This document shows, piece by piece, positions 14,296-17,655 of a stretch of 17,655 nt of DNA. The notes under the pieces were generated by a model. The model did no database searches. It was not told the DNA's origin and worked only from the letters and a program-made list of their open reading frames with translations. The position numbers and the translations under genes were made by a program. The stretch covers positions 1 through 17,655 of the forward strand of contig LUJP01000075.1 in assembly GCA_001689535.1 (NCBI GenBank), in the 5' to 3' direction. How positions within the stretch are numbered: position 1 is the stretch's first letter; every line of letters begins with the position of its first letter. This DNA comes from Bacteroidales bacterium M5 (lineage in GTDB: Bacteria > Bacteroidota > Bacteroidia > Bacteroidales > Muribaculaceae).

Positions 14296-16191
14296 ATGAG
14301 AAATATTTTCATCTTCGTTTCAATTCTATTTATGTGGAGCAACGCATGTATGGCCCGTGATTATCACGTGTCGGTCAACGGCAACGATGCCGCCGACGGC
14401 AGCATGGCAGCTCCTTTCCGGACAATAAACCACGCGGCACTGAAAGCATTGCCCGGTGACACCGTGACCGTGCACGAGGGCACATATCGCGAATGGGTGA
14501 ATCCGCTCAGCGGAGGCGAACGCGATGACAAGCGCATTCTCTACCGCGCCGCTCCCGGGGAGAAAGCCGAGATAAAAGGTTCGGAGATAGTAACGGGGTG
14601 GAAAAAGGTGAAGAATGCCAAGGGAGTGTGGAATGTGGTGTTGCCGAACTCGTTTTTCGGCAGCTACAACCCCTTCAACGACCGGCTTTACGGCGACTGG
14701 CTGTGGTCGGACAAAATACATCATACGGCCGATGTGTATCTCAACGACGTATCGCTCTACGAGGCTTACAGCCTTGACAAAGTGATTAATCCCGACACCA
14801 TACGCACCATACGCGACCCGCAGGGCACAACCGCCGTATGGTTTGCCGAAGTGGGCCCGGAAAGCACAACTGTCTATGCAAATTTCGGCGACATAAATCC
14901 AAATAAAGAGATGGTGGAAGTGGCTGTAAGGCCCACATGCTTCTACCCTACCCGTCAGGGACTGAATTACATTACCATCCGCGGATTCCACATAAGCCAG
15001 GCGGCAACGCAGTGGGCGGCGCCGACGGCCGAGCAGGTGGGCATGGTGGCCACCAACTGGTGCAAAGGCTGGATTATCGAGGACAATGTGATTAAAAACT
15101 CACGCGCCAACGGCATAACACTGGGCAAGGAACGGAGCAGCGGCCACAATCTCGACTGCTTCGACAAGCGCCTTGACGGCACGGCCCATTATATTGAGGT
15201 GATTTTCAATGTGCTCCGACGCGGATGGAGCAAAGACAACATAGGCTCGCACATAGTGCGCAACAACACCATATCCGATTGCGAGCAGACCGGAATATGC
15301 GGCAGCATGGGAGCGGTGTTCAGCGAAATCTACGGCAACCACATCTACAATATTCTGGTGAAACAGCAATTCGGAGGTGCCGAAATGGCTGGCATAAAAC
15401 TGCATGGAGCCATCGACACCTACATACACGACAACCGCATACACCACAACGGCCATTACGGCATATGGCTCGACTGGATGACGCAGGGCACCCGCGTGTC
15501 GTCGAATCTGCTGTACGACAACCTTATCTACGACCTGTTCATAGAAGTGTCGCACGGCCCGTACAAAGTCGACAACAACATCATGCTGTCGGAATTCTCC
15601 CTGCAGGAAAACACCGACGGCGGCGTCTACGCCAACAATCTTTTCTCAGGCTACATCAACCGCCTCGACGACCAGCGGTATACACCCTATCATCTCAACC
15701 ATTCCACGGAGGTGAAAGGAATCTGCACTATAACCGAAGGCGACCATCGGTTGCTGAACAACATCTTCATAGGAGGCAGCAATCCCGAAATGAAATACGG
15801 AACGGTTGTATTCGACGCCTCGAAACGTCCTATCATCGCCGAGGATAATCTGTTTTTTAACGGCGCAGCCCCGATGACCGACAAAAACAACGGCCCGGTG
15901 TATGAAACCATAAATCCCAAGCTTACGGTGGAAGAGACGGCTGACGGAGAAGTGTATATCAACACCTCTGTGGGATTCAAAGGAGTTGCGCCTTTCAAAG
16001 GCAGGAAAGTCGATGCCGGACGACTCGGCACCGCACAGCTCTCAGGCATTCCGTTTGAAAACCCCGACGGCAGCCCCTACTCAGTCGATAAAGATTCTTT
16101 CGGAAACAGCCGCGGTGCCTCCACCACCGTAGGCCCGATAGAGAAATTCGACTCCGACCGCCGCATAAAAGTGTGGCCGAAAGCGAAATGA
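14296..16191 (+). CDS. secreted GH120 beta-xylosidase
   Basis: The 631-residue protein resembles, from memory, Thermoanaerobacterium XylC, the GH120 type member, along most of its length. It should release xylose from xylo-oligosaccharides. A signal peptide covers residues 1-20. Matching segments in order are GDTVTVHEGTYREWV, LPNSFFGSYNPF, AATQWAAPTAEQ, NWCKGWIIEDN, IGSHIVRNNTISDC, VFSEIYGNHIYNI, AGIKLHGAID and QGTRVSSNLLYDN. The fold is a right-handed beta-helix. The equivalents of XylC nucleophile Asp382 and acid/base Glu405 are Asp393 (in GIWLDW) and Glu417 (in IEVSHGPY). Export signal points to the periplasm, unlike the cytosolic XylC. It is followed after 19 nt by a broken GH92 gene. Confidence 0.87.
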   Translation: MRNIFIFVSILFMWSNACMARDYHVSVNGNDAADGSMAAPFRTINHAALKALPGDTVTVHEGTYREWVNPLSGGERDDKRILYRAAPGEKAEIKGSEIVTGWKKVKNAKGVWNVVLPNSFFGSYNPFNDRLYGDWLWSDKIHHTADVYLNDVSLYEAYSLDKVINPDTIRTIRDPQGTTAVWFAEVGPESTTVYANFGDINPNKEMVEVAVRPTCFYPTRQGLNYITIRGFHISQAATQWAAPTAEQVGMVATNWCKGWIIEDNVIKNSRANGITLGKERSSGHNLDCFDKRLDGTAHYIEVIFNVLRRGWSKDNIGSHIVRNNTISDCEQTGICGSMGAVFSEIYGNHIYNILVKQQFGGAEMAGIKLHGAIDTYIHDNRIHHNGHYGIWLDWMTQGTRVSSNLLYDNLIYDLFIEVSHGPYKVDNNIMLSEFSLQENTDGGVYANNLFSGYINRLDDQRYTPYHLNHSTEVKGICTITEGDHRLLNNIFIGGSNPEMKYGTVVFDASKRPIIAEDNLFFNGAAPMTDKNNGPVYETINPKLTVEETADGEVYINTSVGFKGVAPFKGRKVDAGRLGTAQLSGIPFENPDGSPYSVDKDSFGNSRGASTTVGPIEKFDSDRRIKVWPKAK

Positions 16192-16210
16192 CCCTGTAGC
16201 AACCGTTACT

Positions 16211-16895
16211 ATGAAACGAGCTCTTATCCTTTCCTGCTGTCTGTCGGTAGCCATTTGGTTGAGCGCGGCCGACAAAGAGCCGGTGGACTATGTGGACTGC
16301 TTCACAGGCACATCCAATTCACGATGGATGCTGGGGCCCTATGTCCAAGTGCCGTTCGGGATGGTGCAGATAGGCCCCGACAATCAGGGAAACCGCTGGA
16401 TGGGCGGATATGAATATGCCATAAGCAGCGTGTCGGCATTCAGCCATCTTCAGCGTGGACCATGGGCGGACTATCCATGATGCCCGCGACGGCCGATTTC
16501 ACCATTGACAATCCGGGACCCGACGCCCCCTACAAAGGAGCGAGAAGGGTATGCCGAGTGCGTGTCGGGGCCATGGAGCAGCTGGAATAACTGGACGCTC
16601 TACTTTTCCATGCGGTTCAACAAACCGTTTCAGCAGTTCAGCGGCTGATTACGGCTACGACGGACTCATACCCAACATCTATCTTCAGGACGAAATTGCT
16701 AAGATCTACGCTGAAATTGCCGCCATAAACGGCATCTGGTATTACGATTTCGACGGTTTCGGATTCCTGTGGAACAGCAGCCACGGATATTACTCGACAA
16801 AACGCTTCCTGAGAAAGATGTTTGAACACGCCAAAGAACTCGGGGTAGACAAAATCATATCAGCTGAAACCGGCAGTATGACTTTCCTACAATGA
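16211..16895 (+). pseudogene. GH92 (alpha-mannosidase family) remnant fused to another enzyme fragment
   Basis: The ATG at 16211 gives a signal peptide and a GH92-like start (VDYVDCFTGTSNSRWMLGPY, then VPFGMVQIGPD). At 16451-16455 one base is lost where HLHEW is expected, and similarity continues in the next frame (WTMGGLSMMPATADFT, DNPGPDAPYKGA). Near 16540-16544 the frame returns, with about 70-80 residues missing, to EGYAECVSGPWSSWNNWT and FNKPFQQFSG, then TGA at 16646. From 16647 a third frame encodes an unrelated piece (LIPNIYLQDEIAKIYAEIAA, IWYYDFDGFGFLW), similar to TIM-barrel glycosidases of unknown class, ending at 16895. The locus is a deletion mosaic and cannot make an active enzyme. 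Intact GH92 proteins are usually ~700-750 aa. Confidence 0.8.
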
Positions 16896-17312
16896 CAGAT
16901 GAAGAATGGGATAAGGCATCCCTGCGGCATCCCTTTCGTCTCTGGCAACCACACGGAATCCTTTTGCCTTGTAGAAATTCAAAGCAGAAGGATTCTGTTC
17001 GTTTACATCGACCTTTGTCGCGCCTTGTCGCATGGCAAAATCCATTAGGGCCGAACCATAACCTCGCCCCCGGATATCGCTATCGATAAAAAGCATTTCT
17101 ATCATCTTTTCGTGCAGTCCGATGAAACCGGCATATCTTTCTTGGTCCACAACAGCGTAAAGCTCTACAGACGGAAAATAAAGCGGAACCAGAGCACCTT
17201 TTATCCCCTCGAAGTGTTCCTCTCTCAGAAAACCGTGCGTAGCCCGTACCGACCGCTCCCATATCCCGGCAAGCGTCGCATAATCCCCTTCATTGCATCT
17301 CACTATTTCCAT
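16887..17312 (-). CDS. GNAT family N-acetyltransferase
   Basis: A 141-residue cytosolic acetyltransferase that uses acetyl-CoA. The acetyl-CoA loop is RGRGYGSALMDFA (residues ~81-93), preceded by the beta-strand IEMLFIDSDI and followed by VDVNEQNPSALNFYKAKGF, a C-terminal motif shared with YjaB/YiaC-like enzymes. The N-terminus MEIVRCNEGDYATLAGIWER matches relatives, so the ATG at 17312 is taken as real although the -7 box ends only 4 nt before it. It converges on the GH92 remnant and overlaps it by 9 nt. The acceptor (small molecule or protein N-terminus) is unknown. Confidence 0.88.
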   Translation of the reverse strand: MEIVRCNEGDYATLAGIWERSVRATHGFLREEHFEGIKGALVPLYFPSVELYAVVDQERYAGFIGLHEKMIEMLFIDSDIRGRGYGSALMDFAMRQGATKVDVNEQNPSALNFYKAKGFRVVARDERDAAGMPYPILHLSL

Positions 17313-17316
17313 CCCG

Positions 17317-17345
17317 CAAAGCTACTCATTTCCTACCAAAGACAA
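17317..17345 (-). promoter_or_regulatory. promoter giving a near-leaderless GNAT mRNA
   Basis: Leftward TAGCTTTG (17324-17317) with TTG (17345-17343) about 18 bp upstream. The ATG at 17312 begins 4 nt after the -7 box, so the mRNA would start at or within a few bases of the start codon. Confidence 0.6.
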
Positions 17346-17403
17346 CACAATGTGAAAAAGGACAGTTAAAATCTAAAGAAGTGCGACAAGGCGCCAACGT
17401 GGA

Positions 17404-17431
17404 GTGGCGATATCTTTATCGCCACCTTTTT
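17404..17431 (+). terminator. GATA/TATC hairpin followed by T5
   Basis: Perfect 9-bp stem (17404-17412 with 17417-17425, loop TCTT) followed by CTTTTT. In sequence it is a sibling of the first hairpin of the bipartite repeat. Read rightward it has the form of an intrinsic terminator, but no gene clearly ends just upstream on this strand. Confidence 0.45.
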
Positions 17432-17433
17432 CG

Positions 17434-17491
17434 CCGTCGATAAGGATATCAACGGTCCATGCGGACTGGGAGCGTCGGCCTCCGGCCGTCG
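17434..17491. repeat. bipartite palindromic repeat, copy 3
   Basis: First stem 17434-17442 with 17447-17455 (loop AGGA, one mismatch), spacer TCCATGCGGACTGGGAG, second stem 17473-17480 with 17484-17491 (seven of eight pairs, loop TCC). Very close to the copy at 11812-11868, including TCCATG and ACTGGGAG in the spacer. Confidence 0.8.
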
Positions 17492-17511
17492 GACCTAAAA
17501 TGGGTTCCTTA

Positions 17512-17554
17512 CAAACAATAGGCTGCAAGTCGATGACTTGCAGCCTATTGTTTG
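17512..17554. terminator. perfect 19-bp hairpin
   Basis: The arms 17512-17530 and 17536-17554 are exact reverse complements with a 5-nt loop (CGATG). No long T-run follows on either strand, though TTTG ends the right arm. The sequence differs from the bipartite repeats. It may be a terminator for a gene beyond the window or a structured RNA end. The remaining 17555-17642 shows no gene or motif I recognise. Confidence 0.5.
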
Positions 17555-17642
17555 CGGAAAGACAGGGATTCTTTCGGAGCAATGTAAAATAATGGTTGTT
17601 AAAAGGAGTCAACAATACATGTATCTGATCAGCCAACTCGGA

Positions 17643-17655
17643 GCGGCGGAGCCGC
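17643..17655. repeat. GCGGC-GGA-GCCGC hairpin at window edge
   Basis: A 5-bp stem with a GGA loop ends exactly at the window edge. The loop and GC-rich stem resemble the second-hairpin type seen at 144-162 and 11895-11907, so another palindromic element may begin here. Confidence 0.35.

Noticed and set aside
15225..15848. 207-codon frame inside the GH120 gene
   Set aside because: His/Arg/Gln-rich out-of-frame reading; the GH120 frame matches its family throughout.
17373..17636. Leftward 87-codon frame near the window end
   Set aside because: It runs through four hairpins including repeat copy 3 and has no family-like sequence.

Overview
The window reads as chromosomal DNA of a Bacteroidales bacterium, most likely a gut Muribaculaceae-type organism. 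The basis is several promoters of the Bacteroidota form (TAnnTTTG at -7 with a TTG-type -33 box about 18-20 bp upstream), Bacteroidota-style lipoproteins, a secreted GH2 enzyme with a trefoil-like front domain, a secreted C69 dipeptidase, a C10 (streptopain-like) relic and a BACON-like lipoprotein. The exact genus cannot be read from the sequence. Most of the window is moderately GC-rich; the block at about 7.3-9.0 kb is clearly more AT-rich.

Layout. 1-183: palindromic repeats. 184-3735 (-): secreted GH2 beta-galactosidase, divergent from a four-gene operon at 3949-7056 (+): C69 dipeptidase, cytidine deaminase, YgbA-like cysteine-rich protein and hexapeptide acetyltransferase. 7009-9323: an AT-rich island bounded by two direct copies of a ~300-bp non-coding repeat; it holds a broken C10 peptidase gene and a small BACON-like lipoprotein gene. 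9357-10994 (-): maltose/galactoside-type acetyltransferase, DUF1349 secreted protein and a glyoxalase-family gene interrupted by a TAA. This operon is divergent from a LuxR-type regulator (11073-11804, +). 11805-11967: a cluster of palindromes between convergent genes. 11968-13320 (-): MATE transporter. 13498-13857 (-): DUF488 protein. 13858-14295: intergenic, with the tail of a dead AraC-type regulator and a run of ten G. 14296-16191 (+): GH120 beta-xylosidase, followed by a shattered GH92 gene fused to another enzyme fragment (16211-16895). 16887-17312 (-): GNAT acetyltransferase with a near-leaderless promoter. 17313-17655: more palindromes.

How the parts work together. The intact genes suggest a saccharolytic, peptide-scavenging gut anaerobe: GH2 and GH120 take terminal sugars off oligosaccharides, the C69 enzyme cuts dipeptides, and the cytosolic genes handle nucleoside salvage, sugar acetylation and drug efflux. 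No SusC/SusD pair lies in the window, so this is not a complete polysaccharide utilisation locus.

Most notable are (1) a dispersed bipartite palindrome, one hairpin with a GATA/TATC core, a spacer starting TCC and carrying ACTGG, then a second GGCC-type hairpin, seen three times plus partial copies; (2) a 300-bp duplicated element with a stem that shows a compensatory base change between copies; and (3) four broken or remnant genes within ~9 kb. No tRNA, rRNA, CRISPR array, transposase or prophage gene was recognised.
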